From Nocardioides sp. SYSU D00038 (lineage in GTDB: Bacteria; Actinomycetota; Actinomycetes; Propionibacteriales; Nocardioidaceae): 64,000 nt of DNA. Below, one piece after another: positions 33,718 to 42,038 of the stretch. The notes beneath the pieces are model-generated. The model did not search any database and was not told the origin of the DNA. It saw only the letters and a list, made by a program, of their open reading frames with translations. Each line of letters starts with the position of its first letter. Positions within the stretch are counted from its first letter, which is position 1. A program made the position numbers and the translations under genes. The stretch is from positions 151,971 to 215,970 of the forward strand of contig NZ_JAFFJT010000024.1 in assembly GCF_016924665.1 (NCBI RefSeq), read 5' to 3'.

Positions 33718-34767
33718 TCAGGGCCGGGTGTCGAGGGCGGCGAGGCCGGCGGCGAGCAGCGGCTCGACGGCCTCGCCCATGGCGTCGAAGCCCTCCCCGA
33801 CGGTCTGGCCGAGCTGGTGGCGCAGGTTGATGCCCTCGCAGATCACCGCGAGCTTGAGGTGGGCCAGCCCGAGGCGGAAGCCGATCCCGGACAGGTCCCG
33901 GCCGCTGCTGGCGGCGTAACGGGCCAGGTGCTCCTCGGTGGCGGGGTAGCCGGGCGCCGTGCTGGCGTCGGCGACCGCGTTGCCGGGGTGGAGGTTGCCG
34001 AGGTCGTCGTAGACCATCAGCAGCGCGACGTCGGTGAGCGGGTCGCCGAGGGTCGCCATCTCCCAGTCGACGACGGCGCGCACCGGCTCGGCGTGGTCGG
34101 CGTCGACCAGCAGGTTGTCGAGCCGGTAATCGCCGTGGACGATCGTGGCGTCCTCACCGTCGCCGGCGGGCACCTCGGCGGCGAGCCGCTCGAGCAGCCG
34201 GTCGGCGTCGGGCAGCGGCCGGGTCTTGGAGGCGTCGAGCTGCATGCCCCATCGCTTGACCTGGCGGCCGAGGAAGCCGAGCGGCCGACCGAACCCGTCG
34301 AGCCCGACGGCCGCGGGGTCGACGGCGTGGAGGCGGGCCAGCACGTCGATCATCTCGGTGGCGATCGCGCGGGTGCGCTCGGCGCCGAGCTCCTCGAGCT
34401 GGGCGCGGCTGCGGTAGGGCGTGCCGACGACCCGCTCCATCACGTAGAACGGCTCGCCCAGCACCTCCGGGTCGGTGCAGTGGGCGTAGGTGCGCGGCAC
34501 CGGCACGTCGGTGTCGGCCAGCGCCGACATCGCGGTGAACTCCCGGCCCATGTCGTGGGCCGTGGCCAGCACGTGCCCCAGCGGCGGCCTCCGCACGATC
34601 CACCACGACGTCCCGTCAGTGACCTCGTAGGTCAGGTTCGACTTGCCGCCCGCGATCACCCGGGCCCGCAGCTCGCCAGCCACCTCGCCGGGGCGGACAC
34701 CGTCGTACCAGCCCCGGAAGGCGTCGAGGTCGAGGCCGGGTACGCCGCTCGCCTGCAGCTCGCTCAT
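33718..34767 (-). CDS. aminoglycoside-phosphotransferase-like kinase (ACAD10/11 N-domain type, LvaA-like)
   Basis: A 349-aa APH-fold kinase. The nucleotide lysine lies in the GGKSNLTYEV region, the catalytic loop is IVHGDYRLDN (D of HGD and N), and the metal aspartate is in VVDWEMATLGDP. This loop wording is typical of the ACAD10/11-associated kinases and LvaA, and less so of antibiotic kinases. ATG 34767 overlaps the SDR stop (ATGA), and the ACAD11-like gene follows 28 bp downstream. Probable substrate: a hydroxyacyl-CoA or hydroxy acid, phosphorylated to make a leaving group. Confidence 0.88.
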   Translation of the reverse strand: MSELQASGVPGLDLDAFRGWYDGVRPGEVAGELRARVIAGGKSNLTYEVTDGTSWWIVRRPPLGHVLATAHDMGREFTAMSALADTDVPVPRTYAHCTDPEVLGEPFYVMERVVGTPYRSRAQLEELGAERTRAIATEMIDVLARLHAVDPAAVGLDGFGRPLGFLGRQVKRWGMQLDASKTRPLPDADRLLERLAAEVPAGDGEDATIVHGDYRLDNLLVDADHAEPVRAVVDWEMATLGDPLTDVALLMVYDDLGNLHPGNAVADASTAPGYPATEEHLARYAASSGRDLSGIGFRLGLAHLKLAVICEGINLRHQLGQTVGEGFDAMGEAVEPLLAAGLAALDTRP

Positions 34768-35561
34768 CGCGCACCCTCGGTCAGCGCGTCGACCTTGGCG
34801 CGCAGCCTGCGCATGCCGCCCAGCCAGGCGTCGGTGTCGGCGGCCCGGGCGGCGTAGTAGCCCGCCACCTCGGGGTGGGGCAGCACGAGGAACCGGTCGT
34901 CGGCCAGCGAGTCGACCCACGCGTCGGCCACCGCCTCCGGGGCGAGCGCGTCGTCGTGGGAGAGCAGGTCCTTGAGCGGGCCGGCCTGGTCGAGCATCGC
35001 GGTGCGCACGCCCTGCGGGCAGATCGCCTGCACGGTGACGCCGCGGTCGCCGTAGGTCAGCGAGAGCCACTCGGCGAAGCCGACCGCGGCGTGCTTGGTG
35101 GTGGAGTACGCCGCCGCGCCGATCATCGAGAGCAGCCCCGCGGCCGACGCGGTGACCACGAACCGGCCGCCCTCGCCGTCGGCCAGCCAGCGCGGCACCA
35201 GGGTGCGCGCGGCCCGCACGTGGGACATCACGTTGGTCTCCAGCATCGCCGCCCAGTCGTCGTCGGGCAGCTGGAGGCTGTCGGGGTGGGTGCGGTCGAT
35301 GCCGGCGTTGGCGCAGTAGACGTCGACGCGGCCTAGCGCATCGGTGGCGCCGTCGACCAGCGCGGTGACGCCCGCCGCGGAGGAGCAGTCACCGGGCAGG
35401 GCGGTGCCGCCCACCTCGGCCGCGACCGCGGCGGCGGTCTCGGCGTCGAGGTCGTTGACCACGACGCGGGCGCCCTCGGCGGCGGCCCGGACGGCGAGCG
35501 CCCGGCCGATGCCGCGCCCGGCGCCGGTGACGACGACGCCGCGGCCGTCGAGCGCACCCAT
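34764..35561 (-). CDS. SDR-family oxidoreductase
   Basis: A 265-aa classical short-chain dehydrogenase. Cofactor motif TGAGRGIG, the NAG motif in VYCANAGID, and the catalytic Ser/Tyr/Lys in ASAAGLLS...YSTTK. The start ATG 35561 overlaps the upstream SDR stop (TGATG) and its stop overlaps the kinase start. In this operon one of the two SDRs could interconvert keto- and hydroxyacyl-CoA, as LvaD does in levulinate degradation. Confidence 0.92.
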   Translation of the reverse strand: MGALDGRGVVVTGAGRGIGRALAVRAAAEGARVVVNDLDAETAAAVAAEVGGTALPGDCSSAAGVTALVDGATDALGRVDVYCANAGIDRTHPDSLQLPDDDWAAMLETNVMSHVRAARTLVPRWLADGEGGRFVVTASAAGLLSMIGAAAYSTTKHAAVGFAEWLSLTYGDRGVTVQAICPQGVRTAMLDQAGPLKDLLSHDDALAPEAVADAWVDSLADDRFLVLPHPEVAGYYAARAADTDAWLGGMRRLRAKVDALTEGAR

Positions 35562-36313
35562 CACACGCCCCCGGTCAGCGACACGCCGCCGTCGAGCACG
35601 ATGTTCTGGCCCGTGACCCAGGAGGCCTCGTCGGAGAGCAGCCACGCGACCGCCGAGGCGACGTCCTCGGGGACGCCGAGCCGCTTCACGGGGTAGCGCG
35701 CGGCGGTCTCCTCCTCGTGGCCCTCGTAGAGCGCCTGGGCGAAGCGGGTCTTGACGATGGCGGGGGCGACGGCGTTGACCCGCACCGTGGGGCCCATCTC
35801 GACCGCGAGGCTCTCGGTGAGGCTGAGCAGCATGGCCTTGGTGGCGCCGTACCACGAGATCATCGGGGCCGGCCGCACGCCCGACAGCGAGGAGACGTTG
35901 ACGACCGCGCCGCCGTGCTCCTGCATCCAGGCCCGCCAGGCCTCCTGCACCCAGGCGAGCGCCGCGACGACGTTGACCTCGGTGACCTTGCGGGCGGCGT
36001 CGAGGTCGAGCTCGACCAGGGGGCCGAAGACGGGGTTGATGCCGGTGTTGTTGACCAGCAGGTCGAGGCTGCCGAACGTCTCGATCGTGCGGGCCACGGT
36101 CTCGGCGCGGTGGTCGGCGTCGCCGGCGTTGCCCGCGATCCCCAGCGCGTGGTCGGCACCGCCGAGCCGCTCGACCGCCTCGGCCAGCTGCTCGGGCTTG
36201 CGGGCGGTGACGACCACCCGCGCCCCCTCCGCGACCAGCCGTTCGGCGATCCCGAGCCCGATGCCGCGGCTGGCCCCGGTCACGATCGCGACCTTGCCGT
36301 CGAGACCCCTCAT
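35561..36313 (-). CDS. SDR-family oxidoreductase
   Basis: A 250-aa classical short-chain dehydrogenase and first gene of the lipid operon. Motifs TGASRGIGLG, LVNNTGINP (NNTG variant of NNAG), NVSSLSG and YGATK are present, and the end LSDEASWVTGQNIVLDGG is typical of FabG-like enzymes. AGGAGG stands 5 nt upstream of ATG 36313. It is divergent from a TetR gene 60 bp away and belongs to a tightly overlapping run reading leftward to 31292. Confidence 0.93.
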   Translation of the reverse strand: MRGLDGKVAIVTGASRGIGLGIAERLVAEGARVVVTARKPEQLAEAVERLGGADHALGIAGNAGDADHRAETVARTIETFGSLDLLVNNTGINPVFGPLVELDLDAARKVTEVNVVAALAWVQEAWRAWMQEHGGAVVNVSSLSGVRPAPMISWYGATKAMLLSLTESLAVEMGPTVRVNAVAPAIVKTRFAQALYEGHEEETAARYPVKRLGVPEDVASAVAWLLSDEASWVTGQNIVLDGGVSLTGGV

Positions 36314-36348
36314 CCGTCCTCCTGCGTCGTCCGGTCGTTGCGGGTGAC

Positions 36349-36366
36349 TAAGCGCTTGCTTACTAT
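36349..36366 (+). promoter_or_regulatory. TetR -10 element with overlapping operator-like palindrome
   Basis: TAAGC (36349-36353), GCTT, GCTTA (36358-36362) overlaps TACTAT (36361-36366), the -10 box that lies 7 nt before ATG 36374. An arrangement fit for autorepression and for control of the divergent SDR operon. Confidence 0.5.
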
Positions 36367-36373
36367 CGCTGGC

Positions 36374-36955
36374 ATGACGGCCGAGGTCAACGCGGGGGCA
36401 CGCGAGCGGCTGCTGGCCGCCGCGGTCACGGCGTTCTCGGTCAAGGGCTTCCACGGCACCACCACCCGCGACATCGCCGCGGCGGCGGGGATGAGCCCCG
36501 CGGCCCTCTACGTGCACCACCGCTCCAAGGAGGAGCTGCTCCACCTGATCTCCCGCGAGGGCCACGACCGCACCCTTGCCCTGTGCCGCGCCGCGGTCGC
36601 CGCGTCCGACGATCCCGTCGTCCAGCTCACCGCGCTGGTGGGCGACTTCGTCCACCACCACGCCGTCAACCACGTCTCGGCCCGGGTGGTGAACTACGAG
36701 CTCGCCGCCCTCGCCCCCGACCACCGCGCCGAGATCGACGCCGTGCGGCACCAGATCGACGGCATCGTGCGCGACGTCGTCGATCGCGGGGTCCGCGCCG
36801 GCGTCTTCACCACCCCCGACCCCCTGATGACCGCCGCCGCCCTGGTCTCCCTCGGCGTCGACGTCGCCCGCTGGTACGACGAGCCCGGCTGGCCCCCCGC
36901 CGCCCTCGCCGACCACTACGTCGAGCTCGCGCTGCGGATGGTGGGTGCCGGCTGA
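36374..36955 (+). CDS. TetR-family transcriptional regulator
   Basis: A 193-aa TetR. HTH at RERLLAAAVTAFSVKGFHGT with TTRDIAAAAGMSPAALYVHH and RSKEELL. The ligand domain begins LISREGHDRTLALCRAAVAA. The operator-like palindrome in its promoter is shared with the divergent SDR-SDR-kinase-ACAD operon, so it is the likely repressor of that pathway, with an acyl-CoA or related ligand as in KstR/FadR-type TetR proteins (inference). Confidence 0.93.
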   Translation: MTAEVNAGARERLLAAAVTAFSVKGFHGTTTRDIAAAAGMSPAALYVHHRSKEELLHLISREGHDRTLALCRAAVAASDDPVVQLTALVGDFVHHHAVNHVSARVVNYELAALAPDHRAEIDAVRHQIDGIVRDVVDRGVRAGVFTTPDPLMTAAALVSLGVDVARWYDEPGWPPAALADHYVELALRMVGAG

Positions 36956-37101
36956 GGAGGGGGCGCTGGCTGGTCGAGCAGCGAGCGCCAGCGAGCGTCG
37001 TCGAGACCCGGTGAGCCGAACGCCCTGCCGTAGGTGGGTGGCTCTGCGCGCGGAGCTCGGGCGGGGGCTCACTCGCTGTCGTCTGATCCGGCGGGCGGGG
37101 G
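36956..37101. repeat. repeat cluster R4, left part
   Basis: A hairpin box of the GAGCAGCGAGCGCCAGCGAG type (also found at 29696) followed by the leader of the 210-bp element. No gene. Confidence 0.75.
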
Positions 37102-37311
37102 CTGTTGGTGGGTGGGGTGCGGGGGGCCGCGCGTTGGGGGGGCACTGCGGCTGCTGCGCGCCGGACGTCGTTCGGCACTCGTTGCCGTGTCGCCGGACGC
37201 TGCCCTGCGGTGCCCTGGCGTTCGCTGCGGCGCCACGCCGCCGTTGACGTGCCGAACGAAGCCCGTCGCTCCGCCGCCTCCGTGCCAGCGGCGCGGCATC
37301 CCGGCTTGCGG
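37102..37311 (+). repeat. 210-bp dispersed element, copy C
   Basis: Third copy, nearly identical to copy A. The inverted repeat arms are CGTCGTTCGGCAC and GTGCCGAACGAAG (one mismatch at the end). Same orientation as the other copies. Confidence 0.85.
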
Positions 37312-37585
37312 TGGTCGAGTCCAGCGAGCGTCGTCGAGACCCGGTGAGCCGAGTGCCCTCCCGTTCCCACTGGAGGGCGTTCGGCCGTCTGGGGTCTCGA
37401 CGGGCGCTCCTCGCTGGGGCTCGTCGCTGCTCGACCACCGATGCGGGCGGTGGTCGAGGTGCGAAGGCCGCCAGGCCTGAGCCTCGAGACCCGGTGAGGC
37501 GAGGGCCCTCCCGTTCCCCTGGGGGCGTTCGGGTGCGCGGGGTTTCGAGGCTCGCTTCGCTCGCACCTCAACCAGCGCGCAGCTC
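37312..37585. repeat. repeat cluster R4, right part
   Basis: Hairpin boxes including one whose core is the same as at 29278 (GAAGGCCGCCAGGCCTGAGC) and a final box ending CTCGCACCTCAACCAGCG. No gene between the TetR and aldo-keto reductase genes. Confidence 0.75.
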
Positions 37586-37612
37586 GAACCACCCGGGTGG
37601 CAGGGTGGGGGC

Positions 37613-38656
37613 ATGGCCTACACCGCAGCCGAGGACCGCTACGACACCGAGACCACCGGGATGCGCTACCGCCGGTGCGGACGGAGCGGGTTGCAGCTGC
37701 CGGTGCTGTCGCTGGGGCTGTGGCAGAACTTCGGGACCGACCGGCCGGAGGAGGTGCAGCGGGCGATCCTGCGCCGCGCGTTCGACCGGGGCGTGACCCA
37801 CTTCGACCTGGCCAACAACTACGGGCCGCCGTACGGCCGGGCCGAGGAGAACTTCGGGCGCTACCTGCGCGACGACTTCAAGCACCACCGTGACGAGCTG
37901 GTGATCTCGACCAAGGCCGGCTACGACATGTGGCCCGGGCCGTACGGGCAGGGCGGTGGGTCGCGGAAGTACGTGCTGGCCTCGCTCGACCAGTCGCTGA
38001 CGCGGCTCGGGCTCGACTACGTCGACATCTTCTACAGCCACCGCTTCGATCCCGACACTCCGGTCGAGGAGACGATGATGGCGCTCGACCGGGCGGTGCG
38101 CTCGGGGCGGGCGCTCTACGCCGGCATCTCGTCCTACTCCGCCGCCCGCACCCGCGAGGCCGCCCAGATCGCGCGCGAGCTGGGGACGCCGCTGCTGATC
38201 CACCAGCCGTCCTACAGCATGCTCAACCGCTGGATCGAGGAGGACCTGCTCGACGAGCTCGAGGCGCAGGGCATGGGGTGCATCGTGTTCACGGCGCTCG
38301 CCCAGGGGCTGCTGACCGACAAGTACCTCGACGGCATCCCCGCCGACTCCCGCGCCGCGCGCGAGGGGTCGACGGTGCCGGGGGAGTCGTTCGACGAGCA
38401 GACCCTCACCCACGTACGACGCCTCAACGAGCTCGCGACGGGCCGTGGCCAGAAGCTCGCGCAGCTCGCGCTCCAGTGGGCGGTGCGCGACCCGCGGGTC
38501 ACCTCGGCCGTGATCGGGGCGTCGTCGGTGGAGCAGCTCGACGCCAACCTCGACGCGCTCTCCGGGCCGCCGCTCACCGAGGAGGAGCTGGCCGAGATCG
38601 ACCGCCACGCGGTCGACGCCGGGATCAACCTGTGGGCTCGGTCGACCGGGTCCTGA
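37613..38656 (+). CDS. aldo/keto reductase, Gpr/YghZ-like
   Basis: A 347-aa NADPH-dependent aldo-keto reductase. Catalytic tetrad residues are visible as FDLANNYGPPYG (Asp, Tyr), the lysine in ISTKAGYDMWPG and the histidine in DIFYSHRFD. The SRKYVLASLDQSLTRLGL block and the GYDMWPGPYG segment match L-glyceraldehyde-3-phosphate reductase (YghZ/Gpr) and the potassium-channel beta-like group. C-terminal cofactor-binding VTSAVIGASSVEQLDAN is intact. Its 3' end overlaps the convergent PAP2 gene by 32 bp. Confidence 0.94.
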   Translation: MAYTAAEDRYDTETTGMRYRRCGRSGLQLPVLSLGLWQNFGTDRPEEVQRAILRRAFDRGVTHFDLANNYGPPYGRAEENFGRYLRDDFKHHRDELVISTKAGYDMWPGPYGQGGGSRKYVLASLDQSLTRLGLDYVDIFYSHRFDPDTPVEETMMALDRAVRSGRALYAGISSYSAARTREAAQIARELGTPLLIHQPSYSMLNRWIEEDLLDELEAQGMGCIVFTALAQGLLTDKYLDGIPADSRAAREGSTVPGESFDEQTLTHVRRLNELATGRGQKLAQLALQWAVRDPRVTSAVIGASSVEQLDANLDALSGPPLTEEELAEIDRHAVDAGINLWARSTGS

Positions 38657-39593
38657 CCCGGCGCTCCTCCCAGATCCGGCAGCCGGCCATCACGACCGCG
38701 GCGAGCAGGGCGCCGGCGACGATGTCGATGACGTAGTGCTCGGCGTAGTAGACCAGCGCGGTCGACATCGCGAGCGGGTAGAGCGCGAGCAGCCAGCGCA
38801 GCGGCGTGGTGAGCCGCCAGATGGCGTACATCGCGATCAGGTAGCTGATGCCGGCGTGCAGCGACGGCATCGCGGCGACCGGGTTGCCGACGCCGTGCAG
38901 GATCAGGTCGATCCGGTCGAGCCCCAGGTCGCTCCAGCCGCGGCTGGTGATCCGGGTGACCTCGGTCTGCAGCAGCCCCTCCTGCGAGGCCATCCACGGC
39001 GGCGCCATGGGGTAGACGATGTAGACCACGAGCGCGCCGTAGTTGATCGCCAGGTAGCGGCGCATCCACAGCACCCACTCGGTGCGCTTGCGCACCCACA
39101 GCACGCCGGCGATGGTGAGCCCGGCGACGAAGTGGGTGCAGTAGACGGTCGTGAGGAGGACGTCGTACCAGCGCGGCGCGCTGTCCTTGGTGCACGGGTC
39201 GGCGCACCACGCGTCCTGGAGCCGCTCGGTGGGGGTCAGCCCGCCACCGAGCCACTCGTCGAAGCGGATCGGCATCCGCCAGTGCACCGGCAGCCCCAGC
39301 TCGTCGGTGAGGCCGCGGGAGAAGAAGTAGATGACCAGGCCCACCACGACCGGCCACCAGTCCCGCAGGAAGGCGAGGTGGTGGCGCGGCGGCGCCTCGA
39401 TGTTCCAGGCGATGGTGCCGAGGTAGAGCCAGACGATGACCTGCACGGGGTCGTTGGGCACCCCGACGGTGAGTGACCAGGCGACCAGCAGCCCGGCGTA
39501 GACCGCCATCGCTGCGGCCCGCACCGGGCGTCGGGTGCGACCCGGCCCGGGCACCTCCTCGAGGTCGGCGCGACCGTCGACCTGCTGGACCAT
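38625..39593 (-). CDS. PAP2/AUR1-like membrane phosphatase or transferase
   Basis: A 322-aa protein with about six membrane helices. The PAP2 phosphatase motifs are MPSLHAGIS (motif 2, with the catalytic His) and EHYVIDIVAG (motif 3), and the preceding loop resembles inositolphosphotransferase Aur1-type proteins, common in actinobacteria for phosphatidylinositol-based glycolipids. An extracytoplasmic insertion carries two cysteines (AWCADPCTK). ATG 39593 follows TACCCT (39606-39601) by 7 nt, a leaderless-type promoter. Confidence 0.9.
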   Translation of the reverse strand: MVQQVDGRADLEEVPGPGRTRRPVRAAAMAVYAGLLVAWSLTVGVPNDPVQVIVWLYLGTIAWNIEAPPRHHLAFLRDWWPVVVGLVIYFFSRGLTDELGLPVHWRMPIRFDEWLGGGLTPTERLQDAWCADPCTKDSAPRWYDVLLTTVYCTHFVAGLTIAGVLWVRKRTEWVLWMRRYLAINYGALVVYIVYPMAPPWMASQEGLLQTEVTRITSRGWSDLGLDRIDLILHGVGNPVAAMPSLHAGISYLIAMYAIWRLTTPLRWLLALYPLAMSTALVYYAEHYVIDIVAGALLAAVVMAGCRIWEERRVRTRSTEPTG

Positions 39594-39637
39594 GGGCTAG
39601 AGGGTAGACAACCCTCTCAGCCCCGTGGGGCACCGGC

Positions 39638-40777
39638 TCAGTCCAGCGGCTCCAGCGCGCCGTGGTCGAGGACGTCCTCGGCCAGCTCGCGCAGCACGTG
39701 ACCGCCGTCGCCGAGCAGGTGGTCGAGAGCGGTCAGGTGCGCGGTGTAGCTGCCCACGCTGTACTCCGCCGTCATCGCGATGCCGCCGTGCAGCTGGATC
39801 GCCTCCTGCCCGACGTGCCGACCCGCGCGGCTGACCTGGAGCGCGGCCCGCTGCGCGGCGGTCGCCACCTCCGCCGGGTCGCCCTTGGCGACGACCATCG
39901 TGGCCCAGTCGACGATGCTCTGGGTGAGCTCCTGCGAGACGTACATGTCCGCGGCCCGGAAGGTCAGCGCCTGGAAGGTGTTGAGCGTGACGCCGAACTG
40001 CTTGCGGCTCGTGAGGTACGACGTGGTGGCCGCCAGCGCGGTCTGCATCGCGCCGAGGGCCTGGTTGGCGGCCATCACCCGGGTGATGTCACGCACCGTG
40101 GCGATGCTCGCGGTGACGTCCTGCCCCGGCGTGCCGAGGGGTGCGGCGGCCGTGCCGTCGAGCAGGACCCGCGCGGCCCGGCCCCCGTCGAGGGTGCGGT
40201 AGCCGCTGCGCTGGGCCGCGTCGCCCTCGACCAGGAACAGGCCGGTGCCGCCGTCGGGCAGCGCCGCGCTGACGACCAGCAGGTCGGCGCGGGCGCCGTG
40301 GAGCACCGGCTCCTTGGTGCCGCTCAGGGTCCAGGTGTCACCGTCGACGGCGGCGGTGACCTCGGACGCCGTCGACGTCCAGCGGGTGCCGGGCTCGTCG
40401 TGGGCGAAGGCGAGCACCCGCTCGCCGGTCGAGAGCGCGCCGAGCACCTCGCCGCGCTGCTCGGGGGTGCCCACCGCCGAGACCAGCCCCCCGGCCAACA
40501 CGACCGAGGTGAGGTAGGGCTCCGGCGCGATCACGCGCCCGAGCTCCTGGCAGACGATGCCGATCTCGACCGGCCCGGCGCCGACACCGCCGTCCTCCTC
40601 GGCGAACGGCAGCCCCAGCAGGCCCATCTCGGCCATCCGGCGCCACTGGTCCTCGTCCCAGCCGGGGTCGTCGGCCACGGTGCGGCGGCGCTGCTCGAAG
40701 TCGGAGTAGGCCTTGCCGGCCAGGCCGCGCACGGCGTCGCGGAGCGCGACCTGCTCGTCGTCGTAGGTGAAGTCCAT
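39638..40777 (-). CDS. acyl-CoA dehydrogenase, probable partner subunit
   Basis: A 379-aa member of the acyl-CoA dehydrogenase superfamily. The FAD-contact region (AFAHDEPGTRWTS) is divergent and the YEGT base block is replaced by LHGGIAMTAEYSVGSYTAHL. Such degenerate copies in actinobacterial steroid and lipid clusters form heterodimers with an adjacent catalytic ACAD (as FadE28-FadE29, ChsE1-ChsE2). It follows the 384-aa ACAD by 12 bp in the same direction, consistent with that partnership. Confidence 0.9.
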   Translation of the reverse strand: MDFTYDDEQVALRDAVRGLAGKAYSDFEQRRRTVADDPGWDEDQWRRMAEMGLLGLPFAEEDGGVGAGPVEIGIVCQELGRVIAPEPYLTSVVLAGGLVSAVGTPEQRGEVLGALSTGERVLAFAHDEPGTRWTSTASEVTAAVDGDTWTLSGTKEPVLHGARADLLVVSAALPDGGTGLFLVEGDAAQRSGYRTLDGGRAARVLLDGTAAAPLGTPGQDVTASIATVRDITRVMAANQALGAMQTALAATTSYLTSRKQFGVTLNTFQALTFRAADMYVSQELTQSIVDWATMVVAKGDPAEVATAAQRAALQVSRAGRHVGQEAIQLHGGIAMTAEYSVGSYTAHLTALDHLLGDGGHVLRELAEDVLDHGALEPLD

Positions 40778-40789
40778 CGTCGTGCTCCC

Positions 40790-41944
40790 TCAGAGTCCCA
40801 GGATCGTCTTGGCGATGATCTGCCGCTGCACCTCGTTGGAGCCGCCGTAGATGGAGGCCTTCCGGAAGTTCAGGTACGTCGGCGCGGCGCGCTGCGCCCA
40901 CTCCTCGAGGCCCGACCCCTCCTGGGCGCCGAAGACCAGGGCGCCGGAGCCGGCGAGGTCGAGGGTCAGCTCGCTGACCGCCTGCTGGAGCTCGGAGCCC
41001 TTGAGCTTGAGCACCGAGCTGGCCGGGTGGGGCGCGCCGTCGGCGGAGCGGGCGACCACCCGCAGTGCGGTGAGCTCGAGGGCGAGCAGCTCGTTCTCGA
41101 GCTCGGCCACCCGGGCGCGCAGCAGCGGGTCGTCGGCCAGCACGGCCGCGCCCTTCTCCTTGGCACGGGCCAGGGCACCCTTGACCTGGCCCACCGGGGC
41201 CACCCCGACCCGCTCGTTGCCGAGCAGGAACTTCGCGATCGTCCAGCCGCCGTTGAGGTCGCCGACGAGGTTCTCGCCCGGCACCCGGACGTCCTCGAAC
41301 CACACCTCGTTGACCTCGTGGCCGCCGTCGATCAGCTCGATCGGCCGCACCTCCACGCCCGGGGTGGTCATGTCGATGAGCAGCATCGAGATGCCGGCCT
41401 GCTTCTTCACGTCGGGGTCGGTGCGCACGAGCGTGAAGATCCAGTCGCCGTACTGGCCCAGCGTGGTCCAGGTCTTCTGGCCGTTGACCACCCAGCCGTC
41501 GCCGTCGCGCACCGCGGTGGTGCGCAGCGAGGCGAGGTCGGAGCCGGCGTCGGGCTCGGAGAAGCCCTGGGACCACCAGATGTCGAGGTTGGCCGTGGGC
41601 GGCAGGAACTTCCGCTTCTGCTCGTCGGTGCCGAAGTGGGCGATGACCGGGCCGATCATCGTGGCGTTGAAGGCCAGCGGCAGCGGCACGCTCGCGGCCT
41701 GGAGCTCCTCGTGCCAGATGTGGCGCTGCAGCTCGGTCCAGTCCTGCCCGCCCCACTCGGTGGGCCAGTTCGGGACGGCCAGCCCGGCGGCGTTGAGCAC
41801 CTGCATGCTCTCCACGAACTGCTCCTTGGTGAGCTCACGGCCCTCGCGCACCGCTTCGCGGATCTCCTCCGGCACCTCGGTGGTGAAGAAGGTGCGCACC
41901 TTCTCGCGGAACTCCTGGTCCTCGGCGGACAGCTCCAGCTGCAT
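40790..41944 (-). CDS. acyl-CoA dehydrogenase
   Basis: A 384-aa acyl-CoA dehydrogenase. Flavin-contact blocks WWSQGFSEPDAGSDLAS and WTTLGQYGDW are well conserved, the substrate loop region is DLNGGWTIAKFLLGNERVG, and the C-terminal block reads ASIYGGSNEVQRQIIAKTIL. ATG 41944 is the start of the conserved fold; the much longer frame to 42574 is antisense to the lipoprotein gene. It heads a two-gene unit with the divergent 379-aa ACAD, likely subunits of one heteromeric enzyme. Confidence 0.93.
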   Translation of the reverse strand: MQLELSAEDQEFREKVRTFFTTEVPEEIREAVREGRELTKEQFVESMQVLNAAGLAVPNWPTEWGGQDWTELQRHIWHEELQAASVPLPLAFNATMIGPVIAHFGTDEQKRKFLPPTANLDIWWSQGFSEPDAGSDLASLRTTAVRDGDGWVVNGQKTWTTLGQYGDWIFTLVRTDPDVKKQAGISMLLIDMTTPGVEVRPIELIDGGHEVNEVWFEDVRVPGENLVGDLNGGWTIAKFLLGNERVGVAPVGQVKGALARAKEKGAAVLADDPLLRARVAELENELLALELTALRVVARSADGAPHPASSVLKLKGSELQQAVSELTLDLAGSGALVFGAQEGSGLEEWAQRAAPTYLNFRKASIYGGSNEVQRQIIAKTILGL

Positions 41945-42025
41945 CCCGGACACCCTCGCTTTCGTCGTGTCCCGCCATTCTGGCGCGTGGGTGGACACGA
42001 CGACATGGGCGGGGCGCCCAACCAG

Positions 42026-42031
42026 TACCGT
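42026..42031 (+). promoter_or_regulatory. -10 element of the lipoprotein gene
   Basis: TACCGT, 7 nt before ATG 42039; leaderless-type spacing. Confidence 0.4.
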
Positions 42032-42038
42032 CCCGGGC

